Below are positions 1 to 8,685 of a stretch of 33,143 nucleotides of DNA, piece by piece. The notes under the pieces were generated by a model, which saw nothing but the letters and a program-made list of their open reading frames with translations, was not told where the DNA came from and did not search any database. Each line of letters starts with the position of its first letter. Within the stretch, counting starts at the first letter, position 1. The DNA lies in NCBI RefSeq assembly GCF_001556515.1, contig NZ_LSJA01000243.1:1-33143 (forward strand), written 5' to 3'. Made by a program: the position numbers and the translations under genes. The stretch is from Caulobacter sp. CCH9-E1. GTDB taxonomy: Bacteria; Pseudomonadota; Alphaproteobacteria; Caulobacterales; Caulobacteraceae.

Positions 1-5
1 AAGAA

Positions 6-70
6 CTCCGGACGTCGTCCGGCGCTCCGCGTCCCTTTCCATCCCTTCAGCGGCCAGCCGCGTGAAGCGG
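6..70 (+). repeat. Structured intergenic repeat, copy A
   Basis: A 65-base element that recurs in inverted orientation at 33047-33111 (about 57 of 66 aligned positions identical). It folds into two hairpins: CCGGAC-GTC-GTCCGG at 8-22, and a CTTCA/TGAAG stem at 45-67 that encloses GCGG/CCGC with loop CCAG. The linker between them (about 23-44) is almost unchanged in the other copy. Two GANTC sites follow directly. This is probably a dispersed Caulobacter intergenic repeat; its function is unknown. The gene to the left is outside the window, so I cannot tell whether it works as a terminator. Confidence 0.8.
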
Positions 71-72
71 CG

Positions 73-84
73 GAGTCGCGACTC
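73..84. promoter_or_regulatory. Paired GANTC (CcrM methylation) sites
   Basis: A 12-base perfect palindrome formed by GAGTC (73-77) and GACTC (80-84) around CG. GANTC is the target of the cell-cycle methyltransferase CcrM in Caulobacter. The pair abuts repeat copy A; copy B has no GANTC at the matching place. A regulatory role is inference. Confidence 0.45.
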
Positions 85-192
85 GATGCTAGAACGGGCT
101 GGCGCTCGATGAACAATGCTCGCACACTTGTTTGAAATGGCCGTCTCGGGCCAGGTAAGAAGCGCGAACGACGCTGCGGGAGGAGTACAGGG

Positions 193-1590
193 ATGACGGA
201 GCGTAAATCGTCATGGGCGCTGGCCAGGTTCGCCTCGCCGGCCGTCCCGATCGCGGCCATGGGCCTGCCGCTGGTCGTCTATCTCCCTGAATATTACGTC
301 ACCTCGCTGGGTCTCTCCCTGACCACGGTCGGGGCGGCCTTCCTGATCGTGAAGCTGGTCGACATGCTGCTCGATCCTGTTCTGGGCGGGCTGATGGACA
401 ATACGCGGTCGCGCTTTGGCCGCTTCCGTCCTTGGCTGGCCGCTGGCTCGCCGGTGATCGCGATAGGATCCTACGCCCTGTTCATGGCCCAGCCGGGCGT
501 CGGCCCCCTTTATCTGTGGTTCTGGCTGTCCGTCGTCTATGTCGGCTACTCGATGGTTGTGCTCTCACAAACCGCCTGGGGCGCGGTCCTGTCCAGCGAC
601 TACCAGCAGCGCTCCCGCGTCTTCGCCTGGTGGCAGGGCGCCAATGTGGTCGGGATGATCCTGGTGCTGTGCCTGCCGCCGATCGTGACGGGGGTGTTCA
701 AGGGCGATCATCTGGACAGCATCGCCGCCATGGGCTGGTTCATCGTCGTGCTGGCGCCGCTCGCGGTCCTCCTCGCCGTGAGCACCGTCGGCGAGCCTCT
801 AGCGCCACCCAAGCGCGGAAAGACGGGCCTCAAGCAGTATCTCGGCCTGCTGACTCGGCCTTCCGTGCGGCGCCTGCTGATCGCCGACCTGCTGATGGGG
901 CTGGCGCCCGGCATCGCCGGCACGCTGTTCCTGTTCTTCTTCGAGCGGATGAAGGGCTTCGACAAGACGCAGTCGGGCGTCCTGCTGCTGATCTACTTCA
1001 TCGCCGCGCTGGCCGGAGCGCCAATCTGGCCGATGCTGGCCAAGCGGATTGGCAAGCACAAGGCGCTGGCCGTGGCCTCCGTCGTCTACGCGATCGTACA
1101 GCTGGCGACCGCGTTCATGCCGTCCGGGGAAGTCGTGCTGGGCATGATCGTCCTGATCCTGGCCGGGCTGCCCTACTCCGCCGCGCAGCTGCTGGTGCGG
1201 TCCATGATGGCCGACATCGGCGACGAGGAGCGCCTGCTGACCGGCGTCGACAAGACCGGCCTGCTCTACGCGATTGTCACTGGCACGGTGAAGCTGGGCT
1301 ACGCCCTGGCCGTCGGCGTCTTCATCATCCTGGGCGCGATGGGCTTCGACCCGAAGACGCCGACCGCCGCGGGCGATGCGGCGCTGGTCGGGCTTTACGC
1401 TTTCGCCCCGGCGGCGCTGGGACTGATGGTCGCGGCGGTGATGATGCGCTATCCGCTGGATGCGAACCGTCTCGCCGAGATTCAGCGCCAGCTCGCGGCG
1501 CGGGATGCGGCCGAGGCCTCGCCAAAGCCCGCAGCCGAGCTGGATCCCCATGCCCCCGACGCCAACGCCTTCGTCGCTCCCGCCGAGTGA
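193..1590 (+). CDS. GPH-family (MFS) sugar:cation symporter
   Basis: A 465-residue polytopic inner-membrane protein, probably a sodium- or proton-coupled sugar or glycoside symporter. The family hallmark is at residues 61-81: D61-P62, then D69, T71, R72, R74, G76, R77 and the end R79-P80-W81, as in melibiose and xyloside carriers. Hydrophobic segments fill residues about 15-420, consistent with 12 helices, followed by a hydrophilic Ala/Pro-rich tail. The ATG follows a strong GGGAGGAG ribosome site by 8 bases. The substrate cannot be read from sequence and there is no sugar-catabolic neighbour. Its 3' end overlaps mazG by 41 bases. Confidence 0.85.
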   Translation: MTERKSSWALARFASPAVPIAAMGLPLVVYLPEYYVTSLGLSLTTVGAAFLIVKLVDMLLDPVLGGLMDNTRSRFGRFRPWLAAGSPVIAIGSYALFMAQPGVGPLYLWFWLSVVYVGYSMVVLSQTAWGAVLSSDYQQRSRVFAWWQGANVVGMILVLCLPPIVTGVFKGDHLDSIAAMGWFIVVLAPLAVLLAVSTVGEPLAPPKRGKTGLKQYLGLLTRPSVRRLLIADLLMGLAPGIAGTLFLFFFERMKGFDKTQSGVLLLIYFIAALAGAPIWPMLAKRIGKHKALAVASVVYAIVQLATAFMPSGEVVLGMIVLILAGLPYSAAQLLVRSMMADIGDEERLLTGVDKTGLLYAIVTGTVKLGYALAVGVFIILGAMGFDPKTPTAAGDAALVGLYAFAPAALGLMVAAVMMRYPLDANRLAEIQRQLAARDAAEASPKPAAELDPHAPDANAFVAPAE

Positions 1591-2383
1591 AGACCAGAAC
1601 CCAGTTGCTCGACTGGTCGAGATCATGGCCCGGCTCCGGGACCCGAACGGCGGCTGCCCGTGGGACCTGGAGCAGACCTTCGCGACCATCGCGCCCTACA
1701 CGGTCGAGGAGGCCTACGAGGTCGCCGACGCGATCGAGCGCGGCGACCTGTCGGATCTGAAGGAGGAGCTGGGCGACCTGCTGCTGCAGGTCGTCTTCCA
1801 CGCGCGGATGGCGCAGGAACAGGGGGCGTTCGACATCAACGACGTCGCGACGGCGATTTCGGACAAGATGATCCGCCGCCACCCGCACGTGTTCGGCGAC
1901 CACGCCTATGAGAACCTCTCGGCCCAGGTCGAGGGCTGGGAGGCCCTGAAGGCTCAGGAGCGGCAGGCCAAGGCCAAACACGGCGTGCTCGACGACGTGC
2001 CCACGGGCCTGCCCGCCCTCACCCGCGCCGTGAAGCTGACCAAGCGCGCCGCCCGCGTCGGCTTCGACTGGCCGACGGCGGCCGAGGTGCTGGAGAAGCT
2101 CCGCGAGGAGACCGAGGAGATCGCGGTCGAGATCGAGGCCGGCGACATGGCCAAGGCCCGCGAGGAGCTGGGCGACATCCTGTTTGTCTGCGCCAACTTG
2201 GCGCGGAAACTGGATGTCGATCCGGAAGACGCCCTACGCGCCACCAACGCCAAGTTCACGCGCCGCTTCGCCTTTATCGAGGCGCGGCTGGCCCAGCGTG
2301 GCAAGACGCCGGACCAGTCGGACCTCGAAGAGATGGACGCGCTGTGGAACGACGCCAAGGCGGTCGAGAAGACGAAGGACTAG
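1550..2383 (+). CDS. mazG: Nucleoside triphosphate pyrophosphohydrolase MazG
   Basis: A 277-residue cytosolic enzyme that hydrolyses NTPs and dNTPs to the monophosphate and pyrophosphate, a pool-cleaning function. The N-terminal domain carries the GCPWD motif and the metal-binding pairs EEAYE and KEELGD. A second MazG repeat shows LREETEE and REELGD. This tandem layout and length match E. coli MazG (263 aa). The frame is open upstream to 1460, but the ATG at 1550 gives the usual N-terminus; its ribosome site is weak, so translation may be coupled to the symporter gene it overlaps. The stop overlaps the convergent hflX stop by 4 bases. Confidence 0.9.
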   Translation: MPPTPTPSSLPPSEDQNPVARLVEIMARLRDPNGGCPWDLEQTFATIAPYTVEEAYEVADAIERGDLSDLKEELGDLLLQVVFHARMAQEQGAFDINDVATAISDKMIRRHPHVFGDHAYENLSAQVEGWEALKAQERQAKAKHGVLDDVPTGLPALTRAVKLTKRAARVGFDWPTAAEVLEKLREETEEIAVEIEAGDMAKAREELGDILFVCANLARKLDVDPEDALRATNAKFTRRFAFIEARLAQRGKTPDQSDLEEMDALWNDAKAVEKTKD

Positions 2384-3720
2384 GTCGCCGCCGGCTCGAT
2401 GCGAGCCTCGGGAAACTGACGCTCGAACCGGCCCAGGGCCTGACCGTCAAGGCGCGCGACCAAAGTGACCTCGCCGCCCTCGCCGTCATGGCGGCCCAGC
2501 ACCCGGCCGTTGCGATAGATCCAGGCCAGGGCCTGACCGTCCTGCGGTCCCAGGCGCACCTCGACCGGCGGGGAGTCGTCGATCAGCCCGCCGACCCGGC
2601 GCAGCAGGGCCTCGCAGCCCTCGCCGGTGACGGCCGAGACGGGCGAGGCCCCGACGCGCCGCGCCTGCCCCTCGACGATCTCGCGATCGTCCTCGGAGAG
2701 CAGATCGATCTTGTTCCAGACCTCGACCACGGTCTTGCCGCTGTCGAGGGTGACGCCCAGCTCGGACAGCACCGTCTCGACGTCGCGGGCCTGGGCCTCG
2801 CTGTCGGGGTTGGCGACGTCGCGGACGTGCAGAACGACATCGGCCTCCTGCACCTCCTCCAGGGTGGCGCGGAAAGCCTCGACCAGCTCGTGCGGCAGGT
2901 CAGAGATGAAGCCCACGGTGTCGGACATGATCGCCGGGCGGCCGTCGGGCAGCTTCACGGTGCGCAGGGTCGGGTCCAGCGTCGCGAACAGCATGTCCTT
3001 GGCCAGAACCTCGGCCTCGGTCAGGCGGTTGAACAGCGTGGACTTGCCCGCGTTCGTGTAGCCGACCAGGGCGACGGTCGGATACGGGACCTTCTTGCGG
3101 GCGCTGCGATGCAGGGTCCGCGTCCGACGCACCTCCTCGAGCTCCTTCTTGAGCTTGATGATCGTGCCCGCGATCAGACGTCTATCGATTTCGATCTGGG
3201 TTTCGCCGGGACCGCCGGTCGAGCCGGTGCCGCCGCGCTGGCGCTCCAGGTGGGTCCAGGTGCGGACGAGACGCGAGCGCTCGTATTCGAGCCGGGCGAG
3301 CTCGACCTGCAGACGGCCTTCGCGAGTGCGGGCCCGGCGGGCGAAGATCTCGAGGATCAGGCCCGTGCGGTCCACGACCTTGACCTCCAGCGCCTTTTCG
3401 AGATTGCGCTGCTGGATGGGGGTAAGCTGGTCGTCGAACACGGCGACGTCGATGTGCTCGACCTCGCAGATCGAGGCGAACTCCTCGACCTTGCCCTTGC
3501 CGAACAGGGTCGCGGGCGTGACGGCGCGCAGAGGCGCGATCAGCGCCTCCACGACCTCGAGATCTAGCGCCACCGCGAGGCCGACAGCCTCCTCCAGCCG
3601 GGAGTTGGGATCCCGGGCTTCAGAGGCCGCCTGACCGCGCAGTTGCCGCGCCGGATGGATGACGAGCGCCTTCAGGATCGGCGCGGCGTGGTCAATCGAC
3701 CGGGATGTAGATTTTGACAA
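2380..3720 (-). CDS. hflX: Ribosome-associated GTPase HflX
   Basis: A 446-residue GTPase that in other bacteria splits or rescues stalled 70S ribosomes. An N-terminal HflX domain (about 20-200) includes the family signature GGTGSTGGPGETQIE (163-177). The G domain has the P-loop GYTNAGKST (220-228), switch DTVGF (267-271) and NKID near residue 334. The start is TTG, 5 bases after the hfq stop; no ATG occurs early in the frame. The TTG and the tight spacing suggest coupling to hfq with reduced initiation. The hfq-hflX order is conserved in many Proteobacteria. Confidence 0.93.
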   Translation of the reverse strand: MSKSTSRSIDHAAPILKALVIHPARQLRGQAASEARDPNSRLEEAVGLAVALDLEVVEALIAPLRAVTPATLFGKGKVEEFASICEVEHIDVAVFDDQLTPIQQRNLEKALEVKVVDRTGLILEIFARRARTREGRLQVELARLEYERSRLVRTWTHLERQRGGTGSTGGPGETQIEIDRRLIAGTIIKLKKELEEVRRTRTLHRSARKKVPYPTVALVGYTNAGKSTLFNRLTEAEVLAKDMLFATLDPTLRTVKLPDGRPAIMSDTVGFISDLPHELVEAFRATLEEVQEADVVLHVRDVANPDSEAQARDVETVLSELGVTLDSGKTVVEVWNKIDLLSEDDREIVEGQARRVGASPVSAVTGEGCEALLRRVGGLIDDSPPVEVRLGPQDGQALAWIYRNGRVLGRHDGEGGEVTLVARLDGQALGRFERQFPEARIEPAAT

Positions 3721-3725
3721 ATGTC

Positions 3726-3974
3726 TCAGTCGTCGGAGTCGGCGCTGGGCTCATAGAGCTGGACGGGCTGCGCCGGCATGATGGTGGAAATGGCGTGCTT
3801 GTAGACCAGTTGCGACTGGCCATCGCGACGCAGCAGGACGCAGAAATTGTCGAACCAGCTGACCACGCCCTGCAGCTTCACGCCGTTGACAAGGAAAATG
3901 GTGAGCGGCGTCTTCGACTTGCGCACGCTGTTCAGGAACGTGTCCTGGAGGTTTTGCTTCTTCTCGGCAGACAT
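3726..3974 (-). CDS. hfq: RNA chaperone Hfq
   Basis: An 82-residue Sm-like protein that forms hexamers and pairs small RNAs with mRNAs. The Sm1 region has QDTFLN and [10 protein letters not shown]; Sm2 has the Hfq signature YKHAIST. The protein ends in a short acidic tail (SADSDD). The frame could start at 3992, but the ATG at 3974 gives the standard N-terminus ([10 protein letters not shown]), with a GAGAGGGGAA ribosome site inside the longer frame. It is followed 5 bases later by hflX. A hairpin at 4045-4077 lies in the spacer between dat and hfq. Confidence 0.97.
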   Translation of the reverse strand: MSAEKKQNLQDTFLNSVRKSKTPLTIFLVNGVKLQGVVSWFDNFCVLLRRDGQSQLVYKHAISTIMPAQPVQLYEPSADSDD

Positions 3975-4044
3975 CGGGGGTTCCCCTCTCATTGTTCACG
4001 GAGGGCCACACGCCCCCCACACAAACAGGTCCATGCTAGATGAT

Positions 4045-4077
4045 TTTTCGCTGAAAGCGACAAGGTCGCAGCGAAAA
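4045..4077 (-). other. Hairpin upstream of hfq
   Basis: A nine-base perfect stem (TTTTCGCTG at 4045-4053 with CAGCGAAAA at 4069-4077) encloses a smaller CGAC/GTCG stem. It lies in the 156-base spacer between dat and hfq. It could be a weak terminator for dat or part of the hfq leader or promoter region. The run after the stem on the minus strand is A-rich, not U-rich, which argues against an efficient intrinsic terminator. Confidence 0.5.
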
Positions 4078-4130
4078 TTTCCGCAAGGTCACGCGGCGAA
4101 CCGACGCTCCTGGCTAAAATTGCTCAGGCT

Positions 4131-4994
4131 TCAGACGGCTTTCTCACGTGCTCGCGCTATATAGGCGCCCCGAAGCTTCATCGCCACTGGGCCAGGCTTT
4201 CCGTCCCCAAGCTTGACCCCGTCCACCTGGACAATCGGCGTCACCAGCGAACCGGCCCCGGTGATGAAGGCCTCCCTGGCGGCTTGGGCTTCGGCGATCG
4301 TGAAGGGTTTCTCGCTGATCGGCAGGCCCGCTTCCCGGATCACCTCCAGCAAGGTCGAGCGCGTGACGCCGCGCAGGATGTTCGCGTTCGTGTCGCGGGT
4401 GCGGAGCATCCCTTCCGCATCGACGATCCAGGCGTTGGATGACGCGCCCTCGGTCACCAGGCCCATGTCATCGATGAACCAGGCTTCGACGGCGCCCCGC
4501 TCGCGCGCGGCCTGCTTGGCCAGGGCGTTGGGCAAGAGACCGATCGACTTGATGTCGCAGCGCGCCCAGCGGTTCTCGGGGACCGAGATCACCGAGCCGC
4601 CCTTTTCGGCCTTGGCGTTGGTGGCGGCGCGGTCGACCGACTTGGCCGTAATGACCACGGACGGCGGCACGGCGGGGTTTGGGAAGGCGTGATCCCGACG
4701 CGCCACGCCGCGCGTCACCTGCAGATAGACCAGCCCCTCGCGCACCTTGTTTCGTCGCACGGCCTCGCGCAGGACAAGGGTCAGCGAGGCTTCGCTCATC
4801 GGATGCGCGATCCGCAGCTCGTCCAGGCTGCGCCAGAGACGGGCGAAGTGCCCCTCGGCGTCGGCCAGCTTACCGTCGAACACCGCCCAAACCTCGTAGA
4901 CGCCGTCGGCCAGCTGGTAGCCGCGATCCTCGATGTGAACGGCGGCCTCGCCGTGACGCACGAACTGACCGTTCACATAAGCGAAACGCGACAT
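4131..4994 (-). CDS. dat: D-amino-acid transaminase (class IV, PLP)
   Basis: A 287-residue fold-type IV PLP aminotransferase. The predicted reaction moves the amino group between D-alanine and 2-oxoglutarate, giving D-glutamate for peptidoglycan or allowing D-amino acid use. K149 (in CDIKSIGLL) is the PLP lysine; EGASSNAW near residue 182 is the cofactor-binding loop. The segment YLQVTRGVARRDHAFP resembles D-Ala aminotransferases more than branched-chain enzymes, but a branched-chain or aminodeoxychorismate-type activity cannot be excluded. Its ATG abuts the ntrX stop with no gap, so it is probably cotranscribed with ntrYX. Confidence 0.85.
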   Translation of the reverse strand: MSRFAYVNGQFVRHGEAAVHIEDRGYQLADGVYEVWAVFDGKLADAEGHFARLWRSLDELRIAHPMSEASLTLVLREAVRRNKVREGLVYLQVTRGVARRDHAFPNPAVPPSVVITAKSVDRAATNAKAEKGGSVISVPENRWARCDIKSIGLLPNALAKQAARERGAVEAWFIDDMGLVTEGASSNAWIVDAEGMLRTRDTNANILRGVTRSTLLEVIREAGLPISEKPFTIAEAQAAREAFITGAGSLVTPIVQVDGVKLGDGKPGPVAMKLRGAYIARAREKAV

Positions 4995-6383
4995 CTACTC
5001 TTCCTCTTCGGCCCGGGCGCCGGCGACGCCCAGGGACTTAAGCTTGCGGTGAAGCGCCGAACGCTCCATGCCGATGAAGTTGGCGGTGCGCGAGATGTTG
5101 CCGCCGAACCGCAGGATCTGGGCGTTCAGATACTCTCGTTCGAACAGCTCGCGCGCCTCGCGCAGCGGTAAGGCGATGATCCGCTCGGCGCCGATCGCGC
5201 CGGCGTTGCCCGCGCTCGGCTGATCGCCGCCGGACAGCATCTCGGCGGTGATCACGTCGCCCGGCTCCCCGGACGCCATGATCAGCATGCGTTCGACGTT
5301 GTTGCGGAGCTGGCGGACATTGCCAGGCCAGGTCTGGACCTGAAGCGTCGCCAGAGCGTCCTCCCCGAGACGGCGGCGCTGCAGGCCGGTCGCCTCGCTG
5401 ATCCGCTCGATAAAGAAGTTGATCAGCTCGGGAATGTCCTCGCGCCGCTCGGCCAGGCCAGGGACGCGGACAGGCACCACATTCAGGCGATGGAACAGGT
5501 CCTCCCGGAAGCGGCCGGCCGCGATCTCGTCGCGGAGATCGCGCGACGTGGATGAGATCACCCGGACATCGACCTGAACGTCGTTGTCGCCGCCGACGCG
5601 ACGGAAGCGCTGCTCGACCAGCACGCGCAGGATCCGTCCCTGGGTCTCGCGCGGCATATCGGCCACTTCGTCGAGATAGAGCGTGCCGCCGTGGGCGCGC
5701 TCGAACACGCCGATCTTGCGCGGTCGGCCCCCCTCGCCTTCCTCGCCGAACAGTTCGACATCAAGCCGCTCCGGCGCCATGCCGGCGGCGCTGACCGCGA
5801 CGAACTCCTGGCGAGAGCGGGTGCTAGCGCCGTGGATCAACCGCGCGACCAGTTCCTTGCCAGAGCCCGGCGGACCGGACACCAGCACGCGGCTGTTGGC
5901 CGGCGCCACCTTCAGGATCATTTGGCGCAACGCCTGAGCCGGCGCAGATTTGCCGATCAGGCCATCGGGGGCGAGGGTCTGAGCCCGTAGCCGGCGGTTC
6001 TCGCGCCGCAGGCCGGCGGCCTCCAAGGCGCGCTCGACCACCAGCAGCAGTCGATCCGACTTGAACGGCTTCTCCAGAAACTCGTAGGCGCCGCGCTTGA
6101 TCGCGCTGACCGCGGTCTCGATGTTCCCGTGACCGGAGATCATGATCACCGGAAGATCGGCGTCGAGCGTCTTGACCATGTCCAGCAACTCAAGGCCGTC
6201 CATGCCGCCGCCCTGCATCCAGATATCCAGGACCAGCAAGGAAGGCTTGCGCGCGCGGATCGCCGCGAGCGCCTGATCGGAGTCGGCGGCCGTACGGACC
6301 GCGTAACCCTCGTCTTCGAGGATACCGGCCACCAATTCGCGGATGTCGGCTTCGTCATCCACCACCAGAACGTCGGCGCTCAT
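4995..6383 (-). CDS. ntrX: NtrX-type response regulator
   Basis: A 462-residue partner of NtrY. The receiver domain (1-120) has acidic residues D9-D10-E11 and phospho-acceptor D53. The AAA+ domain has Walker A GPPGSGKE (170-177) and Walker B near LYLDEV (235-240). A Fis-type helix-turn-helix closes the protein (ISRTANFIG then ALHRKLKSLG). The stretch after ELFG (210-213) reads EEGEGGRPRKIGVFE, so the GAFTGA sigma54-contact loop is missing. The protein is therefore probably not a classical sigma54 activator. ATG overlaps the ntrY stop by 4 bases (ATGA). Confidence 0.92.
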   Translation of the reverse strand: MSADVLVVDDEADIRELVAGILEDEGYAVRTAADSDQALAAIRARKPSLLVLDIWMQGGGMDGLELLDMVKTLDADLPVIMISGHGNIETAVSAIKRGAYEFLEKPFKSDRLLLVVERALEAAGLRRENRRLRAQTLAPDGLIGKSAPAQALRQMILKVAPANSRVLVSGPPGSGKELVARLIHGASTRSRQEFVAVSAAGMAPERLDVELFGEEGEGGRPRKIGVFERAHGGTLYLDEVADMPRETQGRILRVLVEQRFRRVGGDNDVQVDVRVISSTSRDLRDEIAAGRFREDLFHRLNVVPVRVPGLAERREDIPELINFFIERISEATGLQRRRLGEDALATLQVQTWPGNVRQLRNNVERMLIMASGEPGDVITAEMLSGGDQPSAGNAGAIGAERIIALPLREARELFEREYLNAQILRFGGNISRTANFIGMERSALHRKLKSLGVAGARAEEEE

Positions 6384-8623
6384 ATCATCTCCTCAACGCC
6401 ACTTTGGGCCGCGGCGGGCAGACGCGCGGTCGTCGGAAACTTCAGGATCACGCGAGCGCCAGGCGGCTCTCGCGCGTCGGTCAGGGCCAGGCTGCCGCCA
6501 TGGTCCTCCATAATCCGCTTGACGATGGCCAGGCCGAGGCCCGTACCCTTCTCGCGGGTGGTCACATAGGGCTCTGTCAGACGATCGCGGTCCTTGGCGG
6601 GGAGCCCCACGCCGTTGTCCTCGATCGTCACGCAGAGGTCGTCGGCGTCCGCCACCAGGGTCGCGGTGATCCGACCGCGAAGGTCCGGCTCGACCAGGCG
6701 GCGCGCGCCCACGGCCTCGCCGGCGTTCTTCAGGATATTGGTCAGGGCCTGGCCGATCATCCGCTCGTCGCAGGTCACCCAGATGTCGCCGCCGCCGGGC
6801 TCTTCCAGGCGAACTTCGATTTCCGCATCCTGAAAGCGCTGGGCAAAGACCGCCTGGCGCAGCATCTCTGTCAGATTGGCCGGCGCAAAGCGCGGCGCCG
6901 GCATGCGGGCGAAGGCGGAGAATTCGTCGACCATGCGGCCTATGTCGCCCACCTGCCGGATGATGGTGTCGGTGCAGCGATCGAACGTCTCGAGATCGCT
7001 GGCGATCTCCTTGCGGTACTTCCGGCGCAAGCGTTCCGCCGACAGCTGGATCGGAGTCAGCGGGTTCTTGATCTCATGGGCGATGCGGCGCGCGACGTCC
7101 TTCCAGGCGGCGTTTCGCTGGGCGGCGACAAGACGGGTGATGTCGTCGAAGGTCAGGACGAGGCCGGCGGCGACATGGCCAGCGGCGCGAACACGAAGGC
7201 GCCGCGTCTCGCCTTCGCGCATGATGTCGATCTCGACATCCGTGTCCGGCCTGCTCTCCTCCAGCGCTTCCATGACGACCGCGAATTCCGGCGCCAAGGT
7301 GATCAAGTCGACGCCCAAGGCGTGCTCCGGCAGTCCCAGAAGCGCCGTCGCCCGGCGATTGACCGCCGAGACTCTTCCCCGTTCATCCAGACTGACCACG
7401 CCGGCGCTGACACCGGAGAGCACCGTCTCGATGAATTGCCGGCGGCTCTCGGCGTCGAGACTGGCCGCTTTCAAGGCCGCCTGCTGCAGTTGCAGCTCGC
7501 TGGTCATCATGTTGAAGGCGTTGGATAGCGCGCGGATTTCCTCCGGCCCGGACCCGGCCTCCACGCGCGCATCCAGGTCGCCGCCCGAGACGCGTCCCGC
7601 GGCCTCGACGAGGTCCGCCACGGGTCCCGCGATCGAGTTCGCCGCGGCGATGCCGACCCAGATGGCGGCGACCAGGACCAGAAGCGCCGTCTCCAGATAA
7701 CTCAGGCCGAAGATCGCCTGGATGCGGCCGCGACTGCGCTCGGCGTCGCGATAGGACAGCAGCGCGTCCTGCGTCTCGATCAGGTGGCTCAGAATGCCCT
7801 GCTCGATCGGCCGCACCACATAGAGGTAGCCGTCAGGGAAGGCCTTGAGCTTGTAGAGCGCTCGGAACAGGTCCTTGGAGACAAAGCGCTGGGCGCTCAC
7901 TTCACCGCCATCCGTGGCCTGGTAGCTGGACGGCGGCGGCGCCAGGAATGGCGGCGCGGCGGCGGTCTCGGCCCGCGCCAGAATCCGGCCATCCCGATCC
8001 AATACGTAGGCGGCCGAGAAGCCGTTGTCCTCCATCACGCCCGCCAGAAAATGGCCGAACGCCACCGGCGACTGCGACATGGCCGGCGCGGCGCGGTTCA
8101 GGTCCGCGGCCATCGGCGCGATGTGTTCGGAGATATAATTCTTCTGCTGCTCGACGTACGAGTTGGCGACCTTGGCCGAGTTGCCGACCACGGTCTGGAC
8201 CTTCTGACTGAACCAGCCATCAACGCCGCGATTGACCAGCACGCCGAAGAACAGCGCCACGATGACCGCCGGGGCCACGGCCGCCAGCGAAAAAAGGCCC
8301 ACGAAACGCAGGTGCAGGCGCGCGCCTTCGTCGCTGGCCCGCGCGTCGATCAAGTCATAGAGGCGCAGGCCGACAATCGTGGCCACGCCCAGGATCAGGA
8401 CAAGATTGAAGCCCAGCACGACCAGAATCACCGTGCTGGCGGTGCTGATCGAGTCGGTCTTGGGCGGCGACGAAGCCAGGGCGACGCCAGCGACGGTCAG
8501 CAAAACAGCCAGCGCATAGCCGCCAGCCATCAGGTAGCGCGACCGCAAGAGCTCTCGCCACCAAGCCCGGCTGAACCGGGTCGGCGGGGCTTCCGATCCG
8601 GTCGCGTAAGCCACTGAAGCCAT
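6380..8623 (-). CDS. ntrY: NtrY-type sensor histidine kinase
   Basis: A 747-residue inner-membrane kinase that phosphorylates NtrX. Membrane helices lie at about 33-52, 63-86, 107-131 and 308-328, with a periplasmic sensor part at about 132-305. These are followed by HAMP (330-382), PAS (398-500) and a HisKA domain with H516 in [12 protein letters not shown]. The ATPase domain shows ILKNAGEA, DNGVGLP and GTGLGLA. I chose the ATG at 8623; an in-frame TTG at 8659 would add 12 residues but lacks a ribosome site. A short hairpin (8624-8641) covers the AGGGG that would serve as ribosome site. Confidence 0.9.
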   Translation of the reverse strand: MASVAYATGSEAPPTRFSRAWWRELLRSRYLMAGGYALAVLLTVAGVALASSPPKTDSISTASTVILVVLGFNLVLILGVATIVGLRLYDLIDARASDEGARLHLRFVGLFSLAAVAPAVIVALFFGVLVNRGVDGWFSQKVQTVVGNSAKVANSYVEQQKNYISEHIAPMAADLNRAAPAMSQSPVAFGHFLAGVMEDNGFSAAYVLDRDGRILARAETAAAPPFLAPPPSSYQATDGGEVSAQRFVSKDLFRALYKLKAFPDGYLYVVRPIEQGILSHLIETQDALLSYRDAERSRGRIQAIFGLSYLETALLVLVAAIWVGIAAANSIAGPVADLVEAAGRVSGGDLDARVEAGSGPEEIRALSNAFNMMTSELQLQQAALKAASLDAESRRQFIETVLSGVSAGVVSLDERGRVSAVNRRATALLGLPEHALGVDLITLAPEFAVVMEALEESRPDTDVEIDIMREGETRRLRVRAAGHVAAGLVLTFDDITRLVAAQRNAAWKDVARRIAHEIKNPLTPIQLSAERLRRKYRKEIASDLETFDRCTDTIIRQVGDIGRMVDEFSAFARMPAPRFAPANLTEMLRQAVFAQRFQDAEIEVRLEEPGGGDIWVTCDERMIGQALTNILKNAGEAVGARRLVEPDLRGRITATLVADADDLCVTIEDNGVGLPAKDRDRLTEPYVTTREKGTGLGLAIVKRIMEDHGGSLALTDAREPPGARVILKFPTTARLPAAAQSGVEEMI

Positions 8624-8641
8624 CACCCCTGATTTTAGGGG
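8624..8641 (-). promoter_or_regulatory. Hairpin over the ntrY ribosome-binding region
   Basis: CCCCT (8626-8630) and AGGGG (8637-8641) can pair across a 6-base loop, with flanking CA/TG partly extending the stem. The paired bases include the only Shine-Dalgarno-like sequence before the ntrY ATG. It may restrain initiation in the 62-base spacer between ntrC and ntrY. It is short, so confidence is low. Confidence 0.35.
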
Positions 8642-8685
8642 GGTGTGCCCTGAATTCAACAGCTATGTGCTACGAATGCTTCAGC

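Noticed and set aside
2344..3567. Plus-strand open frame of 407 codons antisense to hflX
   Set aside because: Shadow frame; HflX motifs are clear on the other strand.
4112..4120. GCTAAAAT on the plus strand, close to the Caulobacter housekeeping -10 consensus
   Set aside because: No TTGACG-like element at proper spacing and no plus-strand gene follows.
8624..8685. Possible sigma54 promoter for ntrY between ntrC and ntrY
   Set aside because: No TGGCAC-N5-TTGC pattern is present in the spacer.
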